Shown here piece by piece: positions 8,503-17,083 of a DNA stretch of 64,000 bases. The position numbers and the translations under genes are program-made. Within the stretch, counting starts at the first letter, position 1, and every line of letters starts with the position of its first letter. The DNA lies in the NCBI RefSeq assembly GCF_018492665.1, contig NZ_JAFVME010000002.1, forward strand, positions 62,001 to 126,000, in the 5' to 3' direction. The notes below the pieces were generated by a model, which worked only from the letters and a program-made list of their open reading frames with translations, had not been told where the DNA came from and did no database searches. Origin of the DNA: Pedobacter sp. B4-66. GTDB taxonomy: Bacteria; Bacteroidota; Bacteroidia; Sphingobacteriales; Sphingobacteriaceae.

Positions 8503-9243
8503 ATGAAGAAGACATTTCTGTTTACCGCCTTACTATGTACAGTTGGGTTCAATGCAATTTCTAAAAATACTGTTTCAACCATACCTCATATTGCTAAAAT
8601 TATTAACCCTTCTTCTGATGACAGAGATGTAAAAAACTTTACCGGCGTTGTTGCAGGTGGGCCAATTCATGTAATCATTAAAATGGGCAATACCGAAAGC
8701 TTAAAATTTGAAGGTGATGCAGAAGCTATTTCTACTTTAGTAAGTGAAGTTAAAGGTAATGTCCTTGTAATCCGCCCGAAAACAAGCTGGACAAGCTGGG
8801 CAAAAAAATATGAAGGCAAAACCATTACTGCCTACGTAACAGCAAAAGACATCACCAGTTTAACCATGAGTGGAAATGGCAGCATAACTGTAACAGGCGC
8901 ATTAACCAGTGGTGAATTTACAACTACCCTAAGTGGCTCAGGAAGCATAAAAGCGAGTATTAATGCCGATAAGCTAACCGGTGTTATTAGTGGTTCAGGC
9001 GATCTAAACATAACTGGTAAAACAGATGTTGTCCAAATTACCATCAGCGGATCAGGACATCTAAATGGGAAAGAATTAGTTACCAACAGATTGTCGACAA
9101 GAATTAGTGGTTCAGGCACCGTTAGCATCAAAACAGATGGCACAATTAAAGCATTCATCAGTGGGTCGGGCAATGTTTATTACAAAGGAAATCCAACTAT
9201 CGAAAAAACTGTGATAGGCTCTGGAGGAGTAAGCGAACTATAA
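8503..9243 (+). CDS. GIN domain (DUF2807) adhesin-like secreted protein
   Basis: This 246-residue protein has a signal peptide (about 1-20) and then a DUF2807/GIN domain, a right-handed beta-helix fold. From about residue 124 the sequence runs in rungs of roughly 20 residues, each with an SGNG or SGSG turn: SGNGSI, SGSGSI, SGSGDL, SGSGHL, SGSGTV and SGSGNV. The N-terminal VKNFTGVVAGGPIHVIIKMG segment is typical of the family. A surface or periplasmic location is likely; the term auto-transporter adhesin used for this family is unproven. Its stop codon overlaps the start of the next gene by one base (TAATG), implying translational coupling. Confidence 0.88.
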   Translation: MKKTFLFTALLCTVGFNAISKNTVSTIPHIAKIINPSSDDRDVKNFTGVVAGGPIHVIIKMGNTESLKFEGDAEAISTLVSEVKGNVLVIRPKTSWTSWAKKYEGKTITAYVTAKDITSLTMSGNGSITVTGALTSGEFTTTLSGSGSIKASINADKLTGVISGSGDLNITGKTDVVQITISGSGHLNGKELVTNRLSTRISGSGTVSIKTDGTIKAFISGSGNVYYKGNPTIEKTVIGSGGVSEL

Positions 9244-10340
9244 TGAAACAGGCTTTATTCCTTTTAACTTTTCTGCTTGTTTTTTCTTCTGCCAAAAGTC
9301 AGGATTTGGCTCATTTTGCAGATAGCATTAGAGTTAAAAGCGAAATACCGGAGCTCAGTTACGCTGCACTTACCGCCGATAGTGTGTTGATAAAAACCAC
9401 TTTAGGCTTTAGGAGATCAGATCTTCAAAATGCAGAAACAAAAGCTAATGCCAATGACTACTTTCACCTAGGTTCAAATACAAAAGCAATAACCGGCTTT
9501 ATTGCCGGTTACTTGGTTGAAAACAAAAAAATTAGCTGGACAACAAAGTTTTTTACTCTATTTCCCGAGTGGAAAAAAGATGCCAACCCTGCCTTTTATG
9601 AAATTACACTGCTCGACTTATTGTCGCACCGGGCATATATTAAGCCGTACACCAGTGGTGTAGAGTTTCAATCATTACCTAAATTTAACGGCACCAAGGC
9701 TGAGCAACGTAAGTTGTTTGTAAAATACCTGATCGACAATGATGCATTGGAAAAGAACAATGAAAGCTACAACTATTCAAACGCAGGATACAGTATTGCG
9801 ACTGCTATGCTCGAAAAAGCAAGTGGAAAAACCTGGGAGCAATTATTAGATGAGGTTCTTTCAAAAAAACTTCATCTCAATTATAAATTAGGATGGCCCA
9901 ACCGAACTGATGTGAACCAGCCATGGGGCCATTGGATTGAGAATGGAAAATTAACACCTCTCCCCTCTACCACTGATTACAATTTAAATCTTATTGAGCC
10001 CGCTGGAGATATCAGCATGCCAATAGCCGATTACATTAAATTTGTTCAGATGAACTTAGCCGGTTTAAGAGGTAAAAGCAATCTTATAAAACCAGAAACC
10101 TATAATTTCCTCCATTATGGATTAAAGGACTATGCTATAGGTTGGCTTAATGTAAATAAACCGGACAACCACTCATCTGAACATGCAGGTTCTGCAGGCA
10201 CTTTTTATTGCTATACATTAATTAACAAGGATAAGAATGTTGCCTACATCATTATGGCTAACTCTGCAACTGAGGATGCCTTGAAAGGAATATTTAAGCT
10301 CCTTGAAAAACTGATAAAAACCGTTGAAACAAAAATATAA
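9243..10340 (+). CDS. Serine hydrolase of the beta-lactamase/penicillin-binding (class C-like) family
   Basis: The 365-residue exported protein (signal peptide about 1-19) has the three active-site elements of the class C beta-lactamase/DD-peptidase fold. These are Ser78-Asn-Thr-Lys81 (SxxK, nucleophile and base), Tyr178-Ser-Asn180 (YxN) and a C-terminal His-Ala-Gly (HxG). Members include esterases, D-aminopeptidases and peptidases, so antibiotic hydrolysis should not be assumed. It is coupled to the GIN-domain gene by a TAATG overlap and precedes a TonB-type receptor by 30 bp, suggesting an envelope operon. Confidence 0.88.
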   Translation: MKQALFLLTFLLVFSSAKSQDLAHFADSIRVKSEIPELSYAALTADSVLIKTTLGFRRSDLQNAETKANANDYFHLGSNTKAITGFIAGYLVENKKISWTTKFFTLFPEWKKDANPAFYEITLLDLLSHRAYIKPYTSGVEFQSLPKFNGTKAEQRKLFVKYLIDNDALEKNNESYNYSNAGYSIATAMLEKASGKTWEQLLDEVLSKKLHLNYKLGWPNRTDVNQPWGHWIENGKLTPLPSTTDYNLNLIEPAGDISMPIADYIKFVQMNLAGLRGKSNLIKPETYNFLHYGLKDYAIGWLNVNKPDNHSSEHAGSAGTFYCYTLINKDKNVAYIIMANSATEDALKGIFKLLEKLIKTVETKI

Positions 10341-10370
10341 CTATATAACCTAACCCTTAACCGCTCTAAC

Positions 10371-12785
10371 TTGAAACTTTTTGCTACTGCCATTTTCCTC
10401 TTAGTTATTAATACAACCCTTTCGGCTCAAATCAAATTAATAGGAACCGTAAATGACGTCGCCCAACTTCCACTACCACAATCCGGGGTAACCATTATAA
10501 ATTTAAATACCAACCAAAAGCAATCTTTAACTACAGATAACACTGGATCTTTTACTTTCAGTAACCTAACTAGCGGCAATTATTTAGTAAGTGCATCTTT
10601 TACCGGTTACAGTAAAAACGAAGTAAACATTAAAATATCAAGAGACACTACATTAAAGATTGTTTTAAAACAGACTAACACTTCATTGAATGAGGTTAAT
10701 GTTGTTGCTAACAAATCGACTTTGGAAAACAATGCTGAAAAGCTAACCTATAACCTTTCGAATAGTATTACTGCAACAGGAGCTGATGGACTTACAGCTG
10801 TAAGTCAAATACCTGGTGTGAAGGTTAATAATGATGAGATATCGAGCGCAGGAAAAGGCCTGCTTAAAGTAATGGTTAATGGTCAATTGATTCAATTGAC
10901 CGGATTAGATTTAATGAGGTATTTAAAGTCTATGTCGGCAAACCAGATTTCTAAAATTGAACTTATAAAAAATCCTTCAGCCAGTTTTGATGCTGATGGA
11001 AATGCCGGCATCATAAATATTGTAACCAAGCAAAGTAAAAAGCAAGGCTACTCAGGCAATATACAAGCGAGTGGCAAACATTGGATTCACGACCAAAGAA
11101 CCATTTATGGAATCAGCAATTTTTATGCACTTAATGGCAGTGCAAACCTAAACTATAACTCAGAAAAAGTATCTGTTTATGGGAACTTAAACCTTGATCA
11201 GGACCATCACCTTGAAGGATTTCAAACCGACCTTTATTATCCAAAGCAAACGTGGATGCAAACTGACACAGGAGTTTATTATTATCGCAACATTAACCTA
11301 ATTGCCGGAGCAGATTTTATTGTAAGTAAAAAAGCATCATTAGGCTTTTCTTATCAGGGAGGCAGAAATGTTTATGATGGATATGATCGTGTAAATAACC
11401 CAATTTATAATAATTCAACGGGAGGTTTAGATTCAACACTAAAGACCTATGCTACTTATCATCCAATTGCACGAAGCAATTCGATTAACATGCATACCGT
11501 TATCAACTTCGATACTACAGGAAAAAAGCTCTTACTTAATGCCGATTATTACAATTACTACCGCACAGATGTATCTGATTTTGATAGCAAAAGCTTTTTA
11601 CCAAATTCAGCTGTCCCAGTTGGAAATACGCGTTATTACGACACCAATAAACAAAACATAAATGTTTATACTTTTAAAGCTGATGCCGAAATACCTACTA
11701 CTATAGGAACATGGGCATTTGGTGGTAAGCTAAGTTTTATTGACAATTACAGTAATGCATTTTACTATAAAAAAATCAGCGATGAACTTGTTTACGATAC
11801 CAATTTGAGCAATGAATTTGATTACAAAGAGAACACTCAGGCATTGTATACAAATTTTAATGGTGAAAAGGGAAAATGGAAATATCAAGCTGGTTTAAGA
11901 GCAGAAATCACACAAACCAAAGGGTATTCTTACACTGCTAAACAAACAACCGAAGTAAACTACATTAAGCTTTTTCCTTCACTATTGGTTTCTTACCAGT
12001 CGGACGCAGACAATAGCCTTTCCTTTTCTTTTGGCCGACGCATCAACAGGCCTTCTTTCTGGAACCTGAATCCTTTTAAATCGTTGTACACGGCATATAC
12101 TTACGGTCAGGGCAATCCTTATCTGCAACCTGAGTACAATAGTAATTTCGAGTTGACTCATGCTTATAAAAGTGTACTCACCTCTTCTGTTTTCTTAAAT
12201 ATTACCAACAATGGGTTTAATTATGTTACAATAGCCAGACCTGATACCAACCTCGTTTATACCACACCTATAAATTTCCTAAAAACGTATAGATATGGTG
12301 TATCTGAAAGTTTCTCCTTAACTACATTTAGCTGGCTACAAAACAACAATCAGTTTACATTTTACCGTACAAACTCCTACTCAAACAATAGCAGTTTTGT
12401 AGATATTAAAGGATTTGGCGCATACCTGGCTACCAACAATACAATTTACTTTAATGCAGACAAAACCTTTGCAGCAGCCGCTAATTTCTGGTATCAATTC
12501 CCAGAAATTAATCACATTGGAAGGTCTGATGCCTACTATAAATTAGACTTAGGGCTAACTGCTTTAGCTTTTAAAAAGGATCTGAACATTACTTTAAATG
12601 TAAATGATGTGTTTAGAAGCAGCGCTATGGCAACAACAACTATTGTAAATGGCATTAAACAAAAATTCACCAACTTTCAGATCAATAGATTTGCACAGTT
12701 GAGCCTTAGCTATCGTTTTGGCAATAAAGAGTCGAAAAGCAAAGGCCGTCAGACAGGGAATGAGGATGAAAGGAAAAGAAATTAG
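10371..12785 (+). CDS. TonB-dependent receptor-like outer membrane barrel (OMP_b-brl_3 type), TTG start
   Basis: This 804-residue protein has a signal peptide (1-19, ending LSAQ) and a carboxypeptidase-regulatory-like domain (about 20-105). A plug with IELIKNPSASFDADGNAGII follows, and then a barrel of the outer-membrane beta-barrel type 3 group. The tail after YRFG is polar and charged (KESKSKGRQ...), so the protein does not end on the usual aromatic residue. The start is TTG at 10371: an in-frame stop lies at 10338, no ATG lies between, and the next Met would delete the signal peptide and most of the plug. It ends the five-gene plus-strand run. Its closest relative in the window is the receptor at 53980. 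Substrate unknown. Confidence 0.88.
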   Translation: MKLFATAIFLLVINTTLSAQIKLIGTVNDVAQLPLPQSGVTIINLNTNQKQSLTTDNTGSFTFSNLTSGNYLVSASFTGYSKNEVNIKISRDTTLKIVLKQTNTSLNEVNVVANKSTLENNAEKLTYNLSNSITATGADGLTAVSQIPGVKVNNDEISSAGKGLLKVMVNGQLIQLTGLDLMRYLKSMSANQISKIELIKNPSASFDADGNAGIINIVTKQSKKQGYSGNIQASGKHWIHDQRTIYGISNFYALNGSANLNYNSEKVSVYGNLNLDQDHHLEGFQTDLYYPKQTWMQTDTGVYYYRNINLIAGADFIVSKKASLGFSYQGGRNVYDGYDRVNNPIYNNSTGGLDSTLKTYATYHPIARSNSINMHTVINFDTTGKKLLLNADYYNYYRTDVSDFDSKSFLPNSAVPVGNTRYYDTNKQNINVYTFKADAEIPTTIGTWAFGGKLSFIDNYSNAFYYKKISDELVYDTNLSNEFDYKENTQALYTNFNGEKGKWKYQAGLRAEITQTKGYSYTAKQTTEVNYIKLFPSLLVSYQSDADNSLSFSFGRRINRPSFWNLNPFKSLYTAYTYGQGNPYLQPEYNSNFELTHAYKSVLTSSVFLNITNNGFNYVTIARPDTNLVYTTPINFLKTYRYGVSESFSLTTFSWLQNNNQFTFYRTNSYSNNSSFVDIKGFGAYLATNNTIYFNADKTFAAAANFWYQFPEINHIGRSDAYYKLDLGLTALAFKKDLNITLNVNDVFRSSAMATTTIVNGIKQKFTNFQINRFAQLSLSYRFGNKESKSKGRQTGNEDERKRN

Positions 12786-12793
12786 GTTACCCG

Positions 12794-13909
12794 CTATTTA
12801 AGTGGGATAACCATATTCCAAGATCTTTCTAATTGATAAGGTCTGCTTCCTGCTCCTGTAGCCGCAAATAAATGTGTTGGTTTTCCATCTTCAAACAGCA
12901 GGAACGGTCTTTCGAAATTACCTTGTTTGGTTGTTGTACCGTCCTCCCATTTAACAGTTCTAGAATAGGCTTTTACAGGGCTGGCAAGATCCCATTTTAT
13001 CCCATCTTTAGATAAAGCATGGATACCTCCACCCTCTTCGCCACAAATATGGCCAAAACGATCTTTCATGATTAGCTCAAAATGATCCTTGGCCCACCAT
13101 ACAAATGGATCTTCTACATCATTTTCCATTTGTCCGGCAGTATGAAATTCAAAGAGAGGTTTGTCTGATAAGCGCTCATAGGGACCTCGAAATGATTTAG
13201 CTCCTGCAGCTCCAAGCAACAAAGGTGGATCATAATTCTTAGGAGAAGATTTGTACATTAAATAAACTTTCCCTCCCGGCAGTACCACTGGTGACGGATT
13301 AGAAGTTATAGATGCATCCCAATGTCCTGGTCTTGGTTCGATGATGGGCTTTTCGCTTCTGGTCCATGGCCCGTAAACTGATTTAGACCATGCCATCCCT
13401 ACACGTTTATTCATCCACGACCTCTTGGCTACCCCATTATCCCATACATCATCCCCCGGTTTCGGAGCGGGATCAGAATAATGAGTACCAAAATAATATA
13501 GTACAAAGTACTTCCCATTTTTCACTATACGCGCATTATGTGTTGCGCAGCCATCAAAAAACTGCTTGCCTCTTGCAGGTAAAACAACTTCTGCAAATTG
13601 ATAAGGCCCAGCTGGGGTTTTAGATACGGCTCTAACAATTTGCGAATTGGTTACCCAATTACCAAAACCATATTCTTTACTCCACCTTGATGCAAACATA
13701 TGATAAAGACCATCCTCTCCCTTTACCACCGAGGGATCCCATACCCAATAATCATCCATAGCAAAACCACCATTTAAGGGGGCTGGCAACATTCTGTTGG
13801 GGAAAGAGAGCTCGGTATTTTCCTGACCAAGTAAATTATCGCTAAGTAATAGGCCTGCAGTTAACCCAGCAGCTCCTTTAAGAAAGGTTCGTCTTGAAAA
13901 ATGGTTCAT
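12794..13909 (-). CDS. Five-bladed beta-propeller glycoside hydrolase (GH43-like) with Tat signal
   Basis: The 371-residue protein begins with a twin-arginine-type signal (RRTFLKG at 6-12, then a hydrophobic stretch). The rest looks like a clan F/J beta-propeller glycosidase. Asp58 in WVWDPSVV is the expected catalytic base position, and blade motifs such as GLYHMFAS, KYFVLYYFG, KVYLMYKSS and VEDPFVWW recur. I cannot fix the exact family (GH43, GH117 or a relative) or the substrate. It is divergent from the ROK gene at 14176, with 266 bp between them, and convergent with the receptor at 10371 at a spacing of 8 bp. The position next to the mannan PUL suggests the same regulon. Confidence 0.75.
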   Translation of the reverse strand: MNHFSRRTFLKGAAGLTAGLLLSDNLLGQENTELSFPNRMLPAPLNGGFAMDDYWVWDPSVVKGEDGLYHMFASRWSKEYGFGNWVTNSQIVRAVSKTPAGPYQFAEVVLPARGKQFFDGCATHNARIVKNGKYFVLYYFGTHYSDPAPKPGDDVWDNGVAKRSWMNKRVGMAWSKSVYGPWTRSEKPIIEPRPGHWDASITSNPSPVVLPGGKVYLMYKSSPKNYDPPLLLGAAGAKSFRGPYERLSDKPLFEFHTAGQMENDVEDPFVWWAKDHFELIMKDRFGHICGEEGGGIHALSKDGIKWDLASPVKAYSRTVKWEDGTTTKQGNFERPFLLFEDGKPTHLFAATGAGSRPYQLERSWNMVIPLK

Positions 13910-14175
13910 TTTGTTGATATCGTATTGCGTTCAGGCGTCTAATTTTTAGGTAATGCTATAAATATACTAACAATAATCCTATGAGATAATAATTTTAAGT
14001 AAATTAGACACGCAAAGTGCTTGAACGATTGAGCAGTTCCAAAAGGCGCAATGCTTGTTCTCTTTTGAACAAAAACAACCCAATTATAAATTAAACGACT
14101 ATCCGTAGTCTTTATGTATATTAATATTTAAACTGGCTTACTCTAGGCCTTACCAGCCTATGGAAAACACTCACA

Positions 14176-15366
14176 ATGACTGCAACAATTAGAAAGTATC
14201 AACTCTTAAGAAAAGAGGTGATAAAACAGCTGTACTACAGCAAAATGCTCACTTTAACTGAATTGAGCGCTCTTAGTCATAAAAGCTTACCATTAATCAC
14301 CAGTGCGGTTAATGATTTGGTAAACGATGGTTATGTTCTTGAGCATGGTCTTGCTCCATCAAGTGGAGGACGCAGGCCTTTAACCTTTTCTTTAAACCCT
14401 CAAAAACAGATGTACATCGTTGCTGTCGCGATGGATCAGTTGGTAACCCGAATGGTTATTTACGATTTATTAAACAGGCCACAGAACATAACATATACAC
14501 TCTCTCTCAATTTGACTGAAGATACCGACGCTTTAGCCAAATTAATTGAATTTATTAAATCAAATGTAACCAAGTCAGGAATTGCTGCCCAACAGATTCT
14601 TGGTGTGGGAATTGGGATGCCCGGCTTTGTAAATACAGAACAGGGAGTTAACCATTCTTTCCTTAAATCACCTAGTGATAAAGGTTTAAAAGACTATCTA
14701 AAAAAATCAATTGGCCTACCTGTATTTATAGAAAACGACTCCAGTCTGGTTGCTTTTGCCGAATTGAAATTTGGAATCGGTAAAGGCTATAATGATATTA
14801 TGGTTGTAAATATAGGCTGGGGTACTGGCTTAGGTATGATTATTAATGGTAGTTTATTTAAAGGCCACAATGGCTATGCTGGTGAATTTAGCCACATCCC
14901 TTTATCCCAAAGCAACAAACTGTGTTCCTGCGGAAAAAGAGGTTGCCTGGAAGTAGATACCTCTTTATTGGTTTTAGTTGAAAAGGCACGTGTTCAAATG
15001 GCTGAAGGCATCAGCTCAAGCCTCGAAAATTTATTTAAAGACGAATCAAAGCTACCTGGAGATCATTTCCTTGATGCTGCAAAAGCGGGAGATCCTTTAG
15101 CGATTTCTATACTTTCTGATGCATCATTTGTAATGGGGAAAGGCCTTGCCACATTGATCCATATTATGAATCCGGAACTTATAGTTTTAAGTGGAAGAGG
15201 AGCCATTGCAGGTAAATTTTTAATGGCTCCGATACAACACGCAATCAATGAATTTTGCATTCCAAGATTGGCTGAACACACTGAAATAAAAGTTTCAGGT
15301 CTTGCCTCAGAATCAGAGCTTCTGGGCGCAGCTACACTAGTTGTAGAAAACTGCGATTTTGCTTAA
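14176..15366 (+). CDS. ROK-family transcriptional regulator/sugar kinase-like protein
   Basis: A 396-residue paralogue of the ROK proteins at 5135 and 40004. The N-terminal winged-helix region (about 25-58, LTELSALSHKSLPLITSAV) is followed by the ROK domain with NIGWGTGLGM, GEFSHIPL and the zinc motif CSCGKRGCLEVD. The Asp of ENDSS is kept. It lies divergent from the Tat-signal glycosidase and convergent with the GH125/GH92 genes, so it is the natural candidate regulator of this mannose PUL. The 266-bp region upstream holds an inverted pair TCTAATTT (13938-13945) and AAATTAGA (14001-14008) that could be an operator, though the arms are far apart. Confidence 0.9.
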   Translation: MTATIRKYQLLRKEVIKQLYYSKMLTLTELSALSHKSLPLITSAVNDLVNDGYVLEHGLAPSSGGRRPLTFSLNPQKQMYIVAVAMDQLVTRMVIYDLLNRPQNITYTLSLNLTEDTDALAKLIEFIKSNVTKSGIAAQQILGVGIGMPGFVNTEQGVNHSFLKSPSDKGLKDYLKKSIGLPVFIENDSSLVAFAELKFGIGKGYNDIMVVNIGWGTGLGMIINGSLFKGHNGYAGEFSHIPLSQSNKLCSCGKRGCLEVDTSLLVLVEKARVQMAEGISSSLENLFKDESKLPGDHFLDAAKAGDPLAISILSDASFVMGKGLATLIHIMNPELIVLSGRGAIAGKFLMAPIQHAINEFCIPRLAEHTEIKVSGLASESELLGAATLVVENCDFA

Positions 15367-15487
15367 TCAATTATTTTATCTAAATTTAATTATTGACAGC
15401 TATAGAGCCCAATTGAGGTTGCAATTAAATCGGAATTAGATCTGATTTTCAACCTAAAATATATTCGTCTCTGGCACCACATTTAAA

Positions 15488-15547
15488 GGGACCTCGTTCG
15501 TACCTCGTTCGACCACAGTCGAACAAAGCCCGAATGAGATACGTTCC
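15488..15547. repeat. REP-like imperfect inverted repeat element
   Basis: This 60-bp block is richer in GC than its surroundings. Its core is a perfect 7-bp hairpin GTTCGAC (15507-15513)/GTCGAAC (15518-15524) with a CACA loop. The left arm holds a 10-bp direct repeat ACCTCGTTCG (15491-15500 and 15502-15511). The right arm, read in complement, gives CTCATTCG and TTGTTCGAC, so imperfect pairing extends nearly 30 bp each way. It lies between the convergent ROK and GH125 genes, a usual place for REP/BIME-type elements. Confidence 0.6.
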
Positions 15548-15586
15548 AATACCGACTCATCTTTCGAACCAAAAAAAATTCATAAA

Positions 15587-15621
15587 AAAAAGTGGTAATG
15601 AAAATTTCACTACCACTTTTT
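15587..15621 (-). terminator. Terminator of the GH125 gene
   Basis: AAAAAGTGGTA (15587-15597) pairs with TACCACTTTTT (15611-15621), with extra GAAA/TTTC pairing inside. A long T-rich tail follows on the minus strand. It lies 43 bp past the GH125 stop and, being symmetric, may also serve the convergent ROK gene. Confidence 0.75.
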
Positions 15622-15663
15622 GTATTTTTTCTAAGATTATGTTCTCAGGATCCTGACTATACT

Positions 15664-17079
15664 CTACACCAAAAGGTGTGGCTTTTCTTTGTAAATTTTC
15701 CAAAGTAACTCTCCAAAAATTGTGTTCGACCAAGCGAACCATGATCTTGTAAAGTCTTTAGCATTGTCTTTATTGAAAGATTCATGCATAAAACCTGTTC
15801 CGCCATGACAGCTTTGCAATGTTTGTAAACACTGCTTAATTTCTGCATCGTTGTTACTGGTTAAACCTCTCATTACAACACTGATTGGCCAAATTTTATC
15901 TAAGCCTGTGTGTGGACTACCTATTCCTTTTCCGGCCTTACCTTCAAAATAGAAAGGATTTTCTAATGATAGGATCAGTTTTCGAGTATTGATGTATACC
16001 GGATCATTTGGTTTTACCGCACCTAAATAAGGTAGGGCAAGCAAGCTTGGTACGTTAGCATCATCCATAATATTGAAACTACCGTAACCATTTACCTCAA
16101 ACGCATACACTTTGCCGAACTGAGGATGTGTTACGATCGCATATTTCTGTAATGCATTCTCTACCTCAGTAGCCAAAGCACGACATTCCTTTGCCAAAGC
16201 AGCATCTTTATTTACAGCCTCTAATATTTCAGCTGCTTGTCTTAAACTGATAACAGCGAAGAAGTTTGATGGAACAAGGAAGTTATAAATCGTTGCATCA
16301 TCACTTGGACGGAAAGAAGAACAGATTAACCCAACCGGTTTTACTGGATATCCATATCCGCTTAAAGGCACACCATCAGTTGCCCAAGATGTTTTACGTT
16401 GAAAATGATATGGTCCCTGACCATTCTTTCTTTGTTGCTCTTTAAAGGTCTTAACAATTAAAGCAATTGCATCTCTCCAGTAAGTATCAAATGGAACTGT
16501 GTCTTTTGTTAACTTCCAATATTGATAACTTAAACGGATTGGGTAACATAACGAATCAATTTCCCATTTACGCTCATGAATACCAGGTTTCATGTCTGTA
16601 ATATCTGTCATCCACTCACCTTCCTTTGTTTCATCGCCATAAAAGGCATTAGCATAAGGATCTTTATGAATACATTTCATCTGATGATTAATTACACCTG
16701 CAATCATATCATGCAGTTTTTTATCATCCTTTACCAACGATAAATATGGGGTTACCTGTGCAGTACTATCACGCAACCACATTGCGTCAATATCACCTGT
16801 GATTACATAAGTATCAGGTTTACCATTTTGTTCTGTATAAGTTACTGTAGTATCTAAAGTATTAGGAAAACAGTTTTCGAACAACCATCCTAATTCTTTG
16901 TTTTTTACATTCTTTTTAAATTCAGCAATTGCACTTTCTACAGCTTTACTTTGAAAGTGTCTTTTTGATTCAGGTACCCTAACAACAGGGAAATCAGGTG
17001 CCGCAGCAAATGATACTTTGTCTACCATAAGTCCGGCTGCCAATAACCCGGTGTTTTGTAAAAAGATTCTTCGTTTCAT
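15664..17079 (-). CDS. Glycoside hydrolase family 125 (exo-alpha-1,6-mannosidase family)
   Basis: The 471-residue protein matches GH125 (formerly DUF1237), inverting exo-alpha-1,6-mannosidases. Diagnostic segments are AMWLRDSTAQVTPYL, WMTDITDMKPG, the substrate-pocket GTGFMHESFNKDNA and TRSWFAWSNTIFGELL. I chose the ATG at 17079 because it gives the N-terminus MKRRIFLQNTG, a twin-arginine-like signal, and sits 4 bp after the GH92 stop. The upstream in-frame Met at 17115 would run back into GH92. Together with GH92 it would strip mannose from alpha-mannan or N-glycans. The hairpin at 15587 ends the unit. Confidence 0.92.
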   Translation of the reverse strand: MKRRIFLQNTGLLAAGLMVDKVSFAAAPDFPVVRVPESKRHFQSKAVESAIAEFKKNVKNKELGWLFENCFPNTLDTTVTYTEQNGKPDTYVITGDIDAMWLRDSTAQVTPYLSLVKDDKKLHDMIAGVINHQMKCIHKDPYANAFYGDETKEGEWMTDITDMKPGIHERKWEIDSLCYPIRLSYQYWKLTKDTVPFDTYWRDAIALIVKTFKEQQRKNGQGPYHFQRKTSWATDGVPLSGYGYPVKPVGLICSSFRPSDDATIYNFLVPSNFFAVISLRQAAEILEAVNKDAALAKECRALATEVENALQKYAIVTHPQFGKVYAFEVNGYGSFNIMDDANVPSLLALPYLGAVKPNDPVYINTRKLILSLENPFYFEGKAGKGIGSPHTGLDKIWPISVVMRGLTSNNDAEIKQCLQTLQSCHGGTGFMHESFNKDNAKDFTRSWFAWSNTIFGELLWKIYKEKPHLLV

Positions 17080-17083
17080 TGTT

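Noticed and set aside
8832..9173. 113-codon minus-strand frame opposite the GIN-domain gene
   Set aside because: It mirrors the SGSG repeat (repeated PDPL/PEPL words), a simple antisense reflection of the repeat rather than a gene.
9243..10340. Serine hydrolase as an antibiotic-resistance beta-lactamase
   Set aside because: The SxxK, YxN and HxG motifs are shared by many peptidases and esterases, and nothing in the context (no ampR-like regulator) supports drug resistance.
15657..15848. Minus-strand 63-codon frame at the 3' end of GH125
   Set aside because: It overlaps the intact end of GH125 in another frame; the GH125 frame continues with conserved residues to its own stop, so there is no sign of a frameshift.
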